In this document: positions 1 through 7,964 of the stretch, piece by piece
Position numbering within the stretch: the stretch's first letter is position 1
Layout of the letters: each line of letters starts with the position of its first letter
Assembly: GCF_014203425.1 (NCBI RefSeq)
Contig: NZ_JACHJC010000001.1
Coordinates: 5,792,001-5,856,000, forward strand
Reading direction: 5' to 3'
Source of the DNA: Micromonospora echinospora
GTDB lineage: Bacteria; Actinomycetota; Actinomycetes; Mycobacteriales; Micromonosporaceae
DNA: 64,000 bases
Notes under the pieces: generated by a model
The model's input: the letters and a program-made list of their open reading frames with translations, nothing else
What the model was told of the DNA's origin: nothing
Databases searched by the model: none
Position numbers and translations under genes: made by a program

Positions 1-1
1 C

Positions 2-1432
2 GGTGTCACCGGCGGGGTGGGCGCCTCGGCGGTGCTGCCGTACCTCGCCGTGCCGGTCACCGTGACCGCGCTGAGCCGCCGCTTCCGCGAGGGCGCCGCG
101 CTGCTCGTGGTGGCGGCGGCGACGCTCGTGGCCAGCGCCGCGTTCACCCAGGTCGACGGTGGCGCGCAGCTCGGTCAGGTCGGCTACCTGGCGGTCTGCG
201 CCCAGTGGCTGATCCTGGCCGGTCTCGGCCTCTACACCGCCGGCACGCTCCAGCGCGTGATGCGGGTCCGCGGCGAGGGCAAACCCCAGCCGTACGCCGA
301 GGCGACCCGGCTGCTCACCCAGCTGCGTACGGTCGCCCGGCAGCTGCCCGGCGCCACGCTGGACCCGGGCGGCATCTCCGAGCACCTGCTGGAGGAGCTG
401 CGGGTGGTGGCGAAGACCGACCGGGGCGCGGTGCTCTCCGCCAGCGGCGGCGGCCGGCTGGTCGTGCTGGCCCAGATCGGCGCGGACCGGGTCGACTGGG
501 AGACCACGCTCGACGCCGACTCGGCCATCGCCGACGCCTGGGCCAGCCAGCAGCCGACCGTCTCGTCCCGCTCGCAGGGCCGCTCCCGGCGCTCCGGGGA
601 GGTCTCCGCGCTGATCGTGCCGCTGGTGGCCGGCGTGCGCACGGTCGGCCTGGTGGTGATCGAGGCGGACACCGCTGCCGCGTACCCGCCGCCTGTGGTG
701 TCCCGGGTGACGGCGCTGACCGGCCCGGCGGCGCTGCGGCTGGAGGCGGCGCTGCTCTTCGACGAGGTGCGCTCGCTGGCGACGAACGAGGAGCGGCAGC
801 GGCTGGCCCGGGAGATCCACGACGGGGTCGCCCAGGAGCTGGTCATGGTCGGGTACGGCATCGACAACGCCCTGGCCACCGTGCACGAGGACGCGGAGGA
901 GACCGCCGACTCGCTGCGCACGCTGCGCCAGGAGGTGACCCGGGTGATCACCGAGCTGCGGCTGAGCCTGTTCGAGCTGCGCAGCGAGGTGGACCGGCAC
1001 GGTGGCCTGGCCGCCGCCATCGCCGAGTACGCCCGTACCGTCGGCGCCTCCGGCGGCCTGCGGGTGCACCTGTCGCTCGACGAGTCCACCGCGCGGCTGC
1101 CGGCCGCGACCGAGGCCGAGTTGCTGCGCATCGCGCAGGAGGCGGTGACGAACGCCCGCAAGCACGCCGGCGCCTCGAACCTCTGGGTCACGTGCGAGGT
1201 GGATCCCCCGTACACCCGAATTGAAGTGTCGGATGACGGTCACGGCATCGGTGACCAGCGCCCGGACGGGCACTATGGCCTTGCGATCATGGCGGAGAGG
1301 GCGGAACGTATCCGAGGCCGGTTGGAGATCAGGCCACGTCAACCCAGTGGGACGACAGTGGCCGTGGTGCTCGGCTCGTCGCCCCGGCGCGATAAGGTGC
1401 GCGGCAGCGCCGCAGCAGCAGAAGGGGAGTAA
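2..1432 (+). CDS. Two-component sensor histidine kinase, NarL/DesK type (5' end cut by window)
   Basis: This is a sensor kinase that autophosphorylates on histidine and passes the phosphate to the response regulator encoded 7 nt downstream. The frame is open to the window edge, so the true start lies upstream; a GTG at 17 is only an internal candidate. The visible N-terminus is hydrophobic (about residues 1-80, two to three membrane segments). It is followed by a GAF-like region (about 100-245). The HisKA_3 dimerisation motif LAREIHDGVAQE (about 270) carries the phospho-accepting His, and the HATPase_c part has AQEAVTNARKHAG (N-box) and SDDGHGIG (G1 box). The signal sensed is not evident. Family confidence is high. 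Confidence 0.9.
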   Translation, partial: GVTGGVGASAVLPYLAVPVTVTALSRRFREGAALLVVAAATLVASAAFTQVDGGAQLGQVGYLAVCAQWLILAGLGLYTAGTLQRVMRVRGEGKPQPYAEATRLLTQLRTVARQLPGATLDPGGISEHLLEELRVVAKTDRGAVLSASGGGRLVVLAQIGADRVDWETTLDADSAIADAWASQQPTVSSRSQGRSRRSGEVSALIVPLVAGVRTVGLVVIEADTAAAYPPPVVSRVTALTGPAALRLEAALLFDEVRSLATNEERQRLAREIHDGVAQELVMVGYGIDNALATVHEDAEETADSLRTLRQEVTRVITELRLSLFELRSEVDRHGGLAAAIAEYARTVGASGGLRVHLSLDESTARLPAATEAELLRIAQEAVTNARKHAGASNLWVTCEVDPPYTRIEVSDDGHGIGDQRPDGHYGLAIMAERAERIRGRLEIRPRQPSGTTVAVVLGSSPRRDKVRGSAAAAEGE

Positions 1433-1439
1433 CCCGAGG

Positions 1440-2108
1440 ATGACCAGCAGTCCGACACCGGCCACCCGTACCAAGGTTCTCCTAGTCGACGACCACGACC
1501 TCATCCGCAAGGGCCTGCGGCACGCCTTCGAGCGTGACCGCCAGTTCGAGGTCGTGGGCGAGGCCGCCACCGCCGCGGAGGGCGTGCGCCAGGCCGGCGC
1601 GCTCCAGCCCGACGTGGTGATCATGGACCTTCGCCTGCCCGACGGCAGCGGCCTGGAGGCCACCCGCGCCCTGCGCAAGTCCAGCGCGTCGATGGGCATC
1701 GTCGTGCTGACCATGTACGCCGGCGACGACCAGCTCTTCGGTGCCCTGGAGGCCGGCGCGAGCGCGTTCGTGCCGAAGACCGCGCCGGCCGACGAGGTGG
1801 TCGCCGCGGCCCGGCACGCCGCCTCCTCCCCCAGCGCGTTCACCGCCGCCGACCTGGCCGAGGCGATGAAGCGCCGGCTGGCGCCGTCCGGCCCGCAGCT
1901 GTCCCCCCGCGAGGGCCAGGTGCTGCGGCTGCTCGCCGACGGCATGAGCGTGGCCGGCATCGCCAAGCAGCTGTTCGTCAGCGAGTCGACCGCCAAGACC
2001 CACATCTCCAAGCTCTACGAGAAGCTGGGCGCGGCCAACCGGGCCCAGGCGCTGATGACCGCGCTGCGGCTGGGCCTGCTCGAGGCCCCGGACGCGCCCA
2101 AGTTCTGA
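1440..2108 (+). CDS. NarL/FixJ-family response regulator
   Basis: This DNA-binding response regulator of 222 residues is the partner of the kinase just upstream and is probably co-transcribed with it. The receiver domain has the acidic pair in LLVDDHD, the phospho-acceptor Asp in VIMDLRLPDGSG and the conserved Thr/Lys positions (VVLTMY, FVPKTA). The C-terminal LuxR-type helix-turn-helix has LSPREGQVLRLLADG and KTHISKLYEKLG. The ATG at 1440 is chosen because it gives a full-length receiver with no N-terminal extra and sits directly after a GAGG. The gene ends at a strong hairpin. Target genes cannot be inferred. Confidence 0.93.
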   Translation: MTSSPTPATRTKVLLVDDHDLIRKGLRHAFERDRQFEVVGEAATAAEGVRQAGALQPDVVIMDLRLPDGSGLEATRALRKSSASMGIVVLTMYAGDDQLFGALEAGASAFVPKTAPADEVVAAARHAASSPSAFTAADLAEAMKRRLAPSGPQLSPREGQVLRLLADGMSVAGIAKQLFVSESTAKTHISKLYEKLGAANRAQALMTALRLGLLEAPDAPKF

Positions 2109-2117
2109 GGCACACCG

Positions 2118-2158
2118 CCGGAAGAGGCCCCGTCCGCCACGGACGCGGGCCTCTTCGG
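2118..2158 (+). terminator. Hairpin terminator after the two-component pair
   Basis: GAAGAGGCCC (2121-2130) pairs with GGGCCTCTTC (2147-2156) around a 16-nt loop that can itself pair (GTCC with GGAC). There is no T-tract, as is usual for high-GC actinobacterial terminators. Confidence 0.7.
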
Positions 2159-2304
2159 CGTCACGGGTGCGGCTGACCGCGCACGGTGAACGGCCGGACG
2201 CATAGCGACGACGGTCTTTGCACCACGACGGCGGAGGGGCAGAATACGCGGGTGATCCGCGCGGCGGTGACGGCCGCGCGTCGTCGACACCCGAGGGGCA
2301 GGAC

Positions 2305-3117
2305 ATGCAGCGGCCGGACTGGGCACCCGAGACGATCGACATCGAACGCCCCAGCGTCGCCCGCATGTACGACTACTACCTCGGCGGCTCGCACAACTTC
2401 GCCGCCGACCGGGCCGCCGCCCGGGCGATGGTGGAGGCGGTGCCGGAGGCCCCGCTGATGGCCCAGGCCAACCGCGCGTTCCTGCGCCGGGCGGTGCAGT
2501 ACCTCGCCGGGACCGGCGTCCGCCAGTTCCTGGACATCGGCTCCGGCATCCCCACCGTCGGCAACGTCCACGAGATCGCCCAGGGCATCGACCCGGAGTC
2601 GCGCGTCGTCTACGTCGACGTGGACCCGGTGGCGGTGGCACACAGCCAGGAGATCCTGGCCGGCAACGATCGCGCCACGGTGCTCCAGGAGGACCTGCGC
2701 AACCCGGAGGCGATCCTGGCCCACCCGGAGGTCACCCGGCTGCTGGACTTCACACAGCCGGTCGCGGTGATGGTCGTGGCGGTGCTGCACTTCATCCCGG
2801 ACACCGACCGCCCCGAGGAGATCCTGCGGACGCTGCGCGCGGCGCTGGCGCCCGGCAGCCACCTGGTGCTCTCCCAGGCCAGCGAGGACGGCCGCGCGGG
2901 CACCGGCGAACGGGCCGAGGCGGAGCGGGTCTACCGGCGCACCGACAACCAGCTCTGGATCCGCAGCCGGGCCGAGCTGACCGCGCTCTTCGACGGCTTC
3001 GAGCTGGTCGACCCGGGCGTGGTGTGGGTGCCGCAGTGGCGGCCGGACTCCCCCGACCAGGCCGAGAACGCCGAGCGGGCGGTCTTCATGGGCGGCGTCG
3101 GGCGGCTCGGTGGGTGA
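2305..3117 (+). CDS. SAM-dependent methyltransferase, DUF574/Methyltransf_19 family
   Basis: This 270-residue protein is of the actinobacteria-specific SAM-methyltransferase family PF04672 (formerly DUF574). The hallmark N-terminus ARMYDYYLGGSHNF is present, as is the SAM-binding glycine motif FLDIGSGIPT (about residue 75) and an acidic residue after the second strand (VYVDVDPVA). The substrate is unknown for most of the family; Streptomyces genomes carry many paralogues near regulatory genes. The ATG at 2305 follows an AGGGGCAGG ribosome site; the longer frame to 2218 lacks one and reads low-complexity sequence. The stop overlaps the GTG of the next gene by 8 nt, which suggests translational coupling with the GGDEF-EAL protein. 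Confidence 0.85.
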   Translation: MQRPDWAPETIDIERPSVARMYDYYLGGSHNFAADRAAARAMVEAVPEAPLMAQANRAFLRRAVQYLAGTGVRQFLDIGSGIPTVGNVHEIAQGIDPESRVVYVDVDPVAVAHSQEILAGNDRATVLQEDLRNPEAILAHPEVTRLLDFTQPVAVMVVAVLHFIPDTDRPEEILRTLRAALAPGSHLVLSQASEDGRAGTGERAEAERVYRRTDNQLWIRSRAELTALFDGFELVDPGVVWVPQWRPDSPDQAENAERAVFMGGVGRLGG

Positions 3118-4861
3118 CGACGCGACCCGCTGCCGGCCCGGCGTGTTCGCCCGGGCCTGGGCGAAGGCCGTCTCCGGGACCAGCTACCTGCCGATGGCGC
3201 AGACGCAGCTGGAGGAGATGTTGCAGCGGCTCACCGAACGGCTGGCCCAGGCGCTGCGGGCCGAGCCGTTCGACATGCGGATCGGCCAGCAGGTCGGCGC
3301 GGAACTGGTGCAGGCGCACATCGCCTCCGCCGAAGGGCTGGGCCGCACCGTCGAGGTGATCCAGCTGCGCCTGGTCCGCGACCTCGACCTGGTCGTCGAC
3401 GACGTCGAGGACCGGATGGCGCGGCTGCTCGCCACCGTCGCCACCGGCTACGCCCGCGCGCTGCGCGACCGCACGCTCGACGAGCAGGAGTCCATCCGCC
3501 GCGCCGCCATGATCGCCCGGGCGCACGCGGAACGGGCGCTGCGCGACAGCGAGGCCCGGTTCCGGCACCAGGCCACCCACGACCCGCTCACCGGCCTGCC
3601 CAACCGCACGCTGTTCACCGAGCGGCTGGCCGCCGCGATCACCCGGGGCGCCGACCGGGTCGGCGTCTGCTTCCTCGACCTGGACCGGTTCAAGATCGTC
3701 AACGACTCCCTCGGCCACCAGGTCGGCGACTCGTTGCTGGTGGCGGTGGCACAGCGGCTGCACGAGGCGCTCGGCGAGCATCTGGTGGCCCGGCTCGGTG
3801 GCGACGAGTTCGTGATCCTGATCGAGCGCACGACCGGCACCGACGACGCGGTGAAGGTCGCCGAGGCGGCGCTCGCAGCGGTTGGCGAGCCGGCGCTCGT
3901 CGACGGCCACGAGCTGACCGTCTCGGCGAGCATCGGCATCGTGGAACGCCCGGTCGCGGGCACCTCCCCGATGGAGCTGATGCGCGCGGCCGACAGCACG
4001 CTGCACTGGGCCAAGGCCGCGGGCGGGGCCCGCTGGTCGCTGTTCGACGCCGACCGCAACCGCCGCGACCTGGCCCGGTACGCGCTGTCCGCGGCGATCC
4101 CGGCCGCGCTGGACCGGGGCGAGTTCTACCTCGACTACCAGCCGCTGACGTCCCTGCGCGACGGGCGGGTGCTCGGCATGGAGGCGCTGGTGCGCTGGCG
4201 CCACCCCGAGCTGGGTGTGCTGCGGCCGGACAGCTTCATCCCGCTGGCCGAGGAGACCGGGCTGATCGTCCCGCTCGGCAGCTGGGTGCTGGCCGAGGCG
4301 TGCCGCGAGGCGGGCACCTGGCCGGCGGTCGACGGCGACGCGCCGTTCGTCAGCGTCAACCTCGCCGTACGCCAGTTGCACCGGGCCGACCTGGTGCCCG
4401 AGGTACGCGGCGTGCTCGGCCGCACCGGCCTGCCGCCGCGCCGGCTGCAACTGGAGATCACCGAGAGCACCATGATGAGCACCGTGGTCGAGCCGGTGCG
4501 GGCGCTGCGGGTGCTCGGCGACCTGGGCGTCCGGGTCGCCATCGACGACTTCGGCACCGGCTACTGCAACCTCGCGTACCTGCGGGACCTGCCGGTCGAC
4601 GAGCTGAAGGTGGCCGGCGAGTTCGTCACCGGCCTGCGCGCGCCGGACAGCGGCACCGACGAGCGGATCCTCGCCTCGCTCGTCTCGCTGGCGCACGCGC
4701 TGGACCTGACCGTCACCGCCGAGGGCGTGGAGACGGCCGACCAGGCGGACCGGCTGCGCGCGATCGGCTGCGACGCCGGGCAGGGCTGGCACTTCGGCCG
4801 CCCCGGCCCGGCCGCGCCGCACCTGGGCCGGGTGCCCGTGCACGTCGAAGCCGTCTCCTGA
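3110..4861 (+). CDS. GGDEF-EAL protein (cyclic-di-GMP turnover)
   Basis: This 583-residue cytosolic protein has an N-terminal helical region (1-150) without an evident membrane segment or PAS domain. A GGDEF domain follows (about 150-315), with an intact RLGGDEF signature at 229-235, and then an EAL domain (about 325-575). The EAL domain retains MEALVRWRHP (358 on), QLEITES, DDFGTGY and TAEGVET, so both cyclase and phosphodiesterase signatures look intact. The inhibitory RxxD I-site five residues before GGDEF is absent (LGEH there), so product feedback inhibition is unlikely. The GTG start overlaps the upstream methyltransferase. Net activity (synthesis or breakdown) cannot be read from sequence. 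Confidence 0.9.
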   Translation: MGDDATRCRPGVFARAWAKAVSGTSYLPMAQTQLEEMLQRLTERLAQALRAEPFDMRIGQQVGAELVQAHIASAEGLGRTVEVIQLRLVRDLDLVVDDVEDRMARLLATVATGYARALRDRTLDEQESIRRAAMIARAHAERALRDSEARFRHQATHDPLTGLPNRTLFTERLAAAITRGADRVGVCFLDLDRFKIVNDSLGHQVGDSLLVAVAQRLHEALGEHLVARLGGDEFVILIERTTGTDDAVKVAEAALAAVGEPALVDGHELTVSASIGIVERPVAGTSPMELMRAADSTLHWAKAAGGARWSLFDADRNRRDLARYALSAAIPAALDRGEFYLDYQPLTSLRDGRVLGMEALVRWRHPELGVLRPDSFIPLAEETGLIVPLGSWVLAEACREAGTWPAVDGDAPFVSVNLAVRQLHRADLVPEVRGVLGRTGLPPRRLQLEITESTMMSTVVEPVRALRVLGDLGVRVAIDDFGTGYCNLAYLRDLPVDELKVAGEFVTGLRAPDSGTDERILASLVSLAHALDLTVTAEGVETADQADRLRAIGCDAGQGWHFGRPGPAAPHLGRVPVHVEAVS

Positions 4862-4904
4862 GGCGGACCGGCCGCCGGGCCGGAGCCGCTGTCCGGGGCG
4901 GCGG

Positions 4905-6029
4905 TCAGCCGGCCAGCAGCGCGGCCATCCGCTGCGCCTGCGTCTCCCAGCGCCACTCCCGCTCCACCCAGGCCCGGCCGGCCGCGCCGAACTGCCGGGC
5001 CAGGTCCCGGTCGGCGAGCAGCGTGGCCACCCCGTCGGCGAGCTGGGCCACGTCCCGGCCGGAAACCACGAACCCGGTCTCGCCGTCGCGGACCGCATCC
5101 GGCGCGCCCCCGGAGTCGCCGGCCACCACCGGCAGCCCGGTGGCCCCCGCCTCCAGGTAGACGATCCCGAGTCCCTCCACGTCCAGGCCCCGGTTACGGG
5201 TGCGGCAGGGCATCGCGTAGACGTCACCGGCCGCGTAGTGGGCGGGCAGCGCGTCCGACGGCACGGAGCCGGTGAACACCACGTCGTGTTCCAGCCCGGT
5301 CTGCCGGGCCAGCTTCTCCAGCGTCGAGCGGTACGGCCCGCCGCCGACCACCAGCAGCGCGGCGCCGGGCACCCGGCGGCGGATCTCGGGCAGCGCGCGG
5401 ATCAGCATGTCCTGGCCCTTGCGGGGCACCAGCCGCGACACGCACACCACCACCGGCCGGTCGGCCAGCCCGAGCCGCTTGCGGACCTCCTTGCCGTCGA
5501 CGTCCGGGTGGTAGGTCTCCACGTCCACGCCGGGCGCGAGCCGGCGCAGCTCGGTCAGCCCGTCCAGCACGCGCGCCAGCCGCGTCCGGGTGTACTCGCC
5601 GAGGTAGGTGGTCACGTCCACGCCCCGGCCGATGCGGCGCAGCGCCGAGCGGGCGCCGGGCAGCGCCGCCCAACCGACCTCGTGCCCGTGGGTCAGCGCC
5701 ACCGCCCGGCGGATCCCGGCCCGCCGCCGCAGGCCCGTCGCGAGCAGCCCCAGCGGGGCCGCCGCGCCGAACCAGACCGTGTCGCAGTCGTACGCGCGGG
5801 CCAGCCGCGCCGCCCGCCGGGCGATCAGCGGCGTGGGCAGCAGCACCCGGGTACGTTCCCGGACGACCTCGAACGGCTGGTCGGCGTCGAACTTCTCCGC
5901 CCCGCGCCAGCTCGACGCGTAGACCACCACCGAGCCGGGCGGCTGGCGTACCGCGAGGTTGTGCACGAACGACTGGATGCCGCCGGGGCGCGGCGGGAAG
6001 TCGTTGGTGATCAGCAAGGTGCGGCTCAT
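4905..6029 (-). CDS. pimB: GDP-mannose-dependent PIM mannosyltransferase (PimB-like, GT4)
   Basis: This 374-residue GT4 glycosyltransferase is predicted to add the second mannose to phosphatidylinositol monomannoside on the inner face of the membrane. The whole protein follows mycobacterial PimB' (Rv2188c) as I recall it: an N-terminal glycine motif TNDFPPRPGGIQSF, THGHEVGW, VCVSRLVPRKGQD, the nucleotide-binding segment CRTRNRGLDVEGLGIVYLEA and SGGAPDAV near the C-terminus, with the E-x7-E pattern expected of GT4. The ATG at 6029 overlaps the stop of the M48 protease gene (ATGA), so the two are one operon. Its neighbourhood with trpD and the respiratory genes matches the mycobacterial order. 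A generic GT4 role in another glycolipid is the main alternative. Confidence 0.85.
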   Translation of the reverse strand: MSRTLLITNDFPPRPGGIQSFVHNLAVRQPPGSVVVYASSWRGAEKFDADQPFEVVRERTRVLLPTPLIARRAARLARAYDCDTVWFGAAAPLGLLATGLRRRAGIRRAVALTHGHEVGWAALPGARSALRRIGRGVDVTTYLGEYTRTRLARVLDGLTELRRLAPGVDVETYHPDVDGKEVRKRLGLADRPVVVCVSRLVPRKGQDMLIRALPEIRRRVPGAALLVVGGGPYRSTLEKLARQTGLEHDVVFTGSVPSDALPAHYAAGDVYAMPCRTRNRGLDVEGLGIVYLEAGATGLPVVAGDSGGAPDAVRDGETGFVVSGRDVAQLADGVATLLADRDLARQFGAAGRAWVEREWRWETQAQRMAALLAG

Positions 6030-7285
6030 CGGCCGGACTCCCTGGCGTAGGCGCGGGCGGCGGCCATCCGCTCCACGGTGGACGGGTGGGTAGCCGACCA
6101 GAGGTGCTCCCAGCGCGGCGGGTCGGGGTCGGCCAGGTTGACCCCGGCCAGCCGGCGCTGCATCGCCTCGAACGTCGCCGGGTCGCCGGTGAGCGCCAGC
6201 GCGTGGGCGTCGGCGCGGGCCTCGATCCGGCGGGAGACCAGCGCCTGCACCGGCGTGGTGAGCAGGCCGGCCACCGTGACCAGCGCGATCAGCAGCGGGA
6301 ACGCCCGCGGCTGGGCGATCGAGTCGACGCCGGCGAGCCGCAGCAGTGGCGTCCAGGAGCCGATCAGGTAGAGCGACACCACCGCCGCGGCGGCGCCGAG
6401 CGCGCCGAGCAGCGTGCCGGTCCACACGTCCCGGTCCTTGGCGTGCCCCAGCTCGTGGGCCACCACGCTCGTCACCTCCGCCGGCTCCGCCTCGCGCAGC
6501 AGCGTGTCGTAGACCACCACCCGCCGCGTCGGCCCGAGCCCGGAGACGTACGCGTTCACCGCGCTGGTACGCCGGGACGCGTCGGCGACGAGCACGTCGC
6601 GCACCGGTACGCCGTCCCGGGCCGCCATCGCGGTCAGCTCGCTGCGCAGCGGGCCCGGCTCCATCGGGGTGAACCGGTTGAACACCGGCTCGACGAGCAC
6701 CGGCAGCACGAACGACAGCACCACCACCAGGGCTGCCGCGCCGGCCGCGCCGAACGCCCACCACCAGCGCGGGGCCAGCCGGATCACTGTGTAGAAGCCG
6801 AGCAGCACCAGCGCGCCGATCACCGCGCTCACCGCGTACGACTTGAGCAGGTCGACCGCCCAGCCGCCCCAGCTCTGGGTGCTCAGCCCGTAGCGGACCA
6901 GCACTGTGCGCCGCCAGGCCGCGAAGGGCAGGGTGAGCAGGTCGGCGAGGAACATGACGGCCAGCCCGCCGAGCACGGCCTGCGCGATCCAGTGCCCGCC
7001 GAAGGGCCGGCCGGCCAGTTCGACCAGGCGCCCGCCCAGCGGGGTGAGGCCGAGCAGCAGTGCCACCACCAGCCCGACCGCCAGCGCCGACCAGGCCGCC
7101 GGGCGCAGCGCGCCGTGGAACGCGCGGCCCCGGGCCACCTGCTCGGCCGGTAGCTCCCGCAGCGCCGCGAGCTGGTCGGCTCGCGGCGCGGGCGGCCGGC
7201 TCCACGGCACCAGCAGCGCCACCGCCACGAGCAGCGCCACCGCCAGGCCGGCCAGGGTCAGCAGGGCCCACCCGCGCGGGGTCAC
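6026..7285 (-). CDS. M48-family membrane metalloprotease (Ste24/HtpX-like)
   Basis: This integral membrane zinc protease is about 419 residues from the GTG at 7285. The zinc motif is HELGHAKDRD (HELGH at 277-281) and a downstream EARADAHAL supplies the third ligand. The N-terminal half has four to five hydrophobic segments and two more follow the zinc site, as in CAAX protease Ste24. Bacterial relatives are linked to membrane protein quality control, but the substrate here is unknown. The GTG start is preferred because a GAGG lies 7-10 nt upstream; an in-frame ATG at 7348 would add 21 Arg/Gly-rich residues. The 4-nt overlap with pimB indicates coupled translation. Confidence 0.87.
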   Translation of the reverse strand: MTPRGWALLTLAGLAVALLVAVALLVPWSRPPAPRADQLAALRELPAEQVARGRAFHGALRPAAWSALAVGLVVALLLGLTPLGGRLVELAGRPFGGHWIAQAVLGGLAVMFLADLLTLPFAAWRRTVLVRYGLSTQSWGGWAVDLLKSYAVSAVIGALVLLGFYTVIRLAPRWWWAFGAAGAAALVVVLSFVLPVLVEPVFNRFTPMEPGPLRSELTAMAARDGVPVRDVLVADASRRTSAVNAYVSGLGPTRRVVVYDTLLREAEPAEVTSVVAHELGHAKDRDVWTGTLLGALGAAAAVVSLYLIGSWTPLLRLAGVDSIAQPRAFPLLIALVTVAGLLTTPVQALVSRRIEARADAHALALTGDPATFEAMQRRLAGVNLADPDPPRWEHLWSATHPSTVERMAAARAYARESGR

Positions 7286-7504
7286 CGCCGCACCTCGCCG
7301 TCGTGCCCGGTCCGCGTCATGCCGCCCCCTCCCACCGTGACCGCTCATCCTATTGCCCGGCCCGCGCTCGGACCGCCGTGCCCGACGACCGTCCCGACCG
7401 CGCGGCCCGGCATCTGCTCAGGCCCAGCGACCGGCATCCGCTCGGGCCCGGCGACCGGCATCTGCTCAGGCCCGGCGAAAGGCCGACAGCAGCCGGCAGG
7501 CGGG

Positions 7505-7738
7505 TCAGGCGATCCGGCGACGGCCGGTACGGCGGGGCGCCGGCGCCCGTCTCGCGGCCGGCGCCACGGCGGGCGCGGGTGGCAGCACCTCGACCTCGAA
7601 CCCGGCCCGCGCGAACACCTCGATCGCCCGGTGCTCGGCCGGGCCCAGGTCGGCCGGGTCGGAGTCGAGCAGAGCGGTCACCAGGCAGCCGGAGCAGCCG
7701 GCGCCGCGGTTGCCGCAGGTGTCGCAGTCGATGAGCAT
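7505..7738 (-). CDS. Small Cys-rich protein of unknown function
   Basis: This 77-residue protein was not assigned to a family. The N-terminus has five cysteines in a short space, CDTCGNRGAGCSGC, which resembles a zinc- or Fe-S-binding knuckle. A short acidic stretch (LLDSDPADLGPAEH) and a basic Pro/Arg tail follow. The ATG at 7738 has AGGAGG five bases upstream, an ideal ribosome site, which is the best evidence that the gene is real; codon use is typical of the window. It lies between the M48 protease gene and the NYN-domain gene on the same strand but with gaps on both sides. Metal binding is inference only. Confidence 0.7.
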   Translation of the reverse strand: MLIDCDTCGNRGAGCSGCLVTALLDSDPADLGPAEHRAIEVFARAGFEVEVLPPAPAVAPAARRAPAPRRTGRRRIA

Positions 7739-7964
7739 CAACGCCTCCTGACGGGTCGCCGGTGGCGCTCGGAGAAGGGACCACCACCGTCGGTCACCAC
7801 GACGCTAACGCCCGGGTATGACAGAACCGGACAACGAGGCAGCACCCGCCGCGAACCCCAACCAGTACGCCGAAGTGGCGCGATCAGCACGCGCCCGACC
7901 CCGCCACTCCCCCGATCTGGAGTCGATCAAGCAGGGCGGCGGTCAAGCGGGGACGGCTGTGCGG
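7739..7964. other. Intergenic gap without a supported gene
   Basis: The stretch separates two minus-strand genes. A plus-strand ATG at 7818 opens a frame that has no ribosome site and runs antisense into the NYN-domain gene. No hairpin or repeat was recognised. Confidence 0.5.

Noticed and set aside
3086..5227. 713-codon minus-strand open frame opposite the GGDEF-EAL gene
   Set aside because: It is a shadow frame caused by high GC; the plus strand encodes full GGDEF and EAL domains and the minus-strand translation is low-complexity without motifs.
7818..7960. Small plus-strand ORF starting ATG at 7818
   Set aside because: It has no ribosome site, runs on antisense into the NYN-domain gene, and the peptide shows no recognisable pattern.
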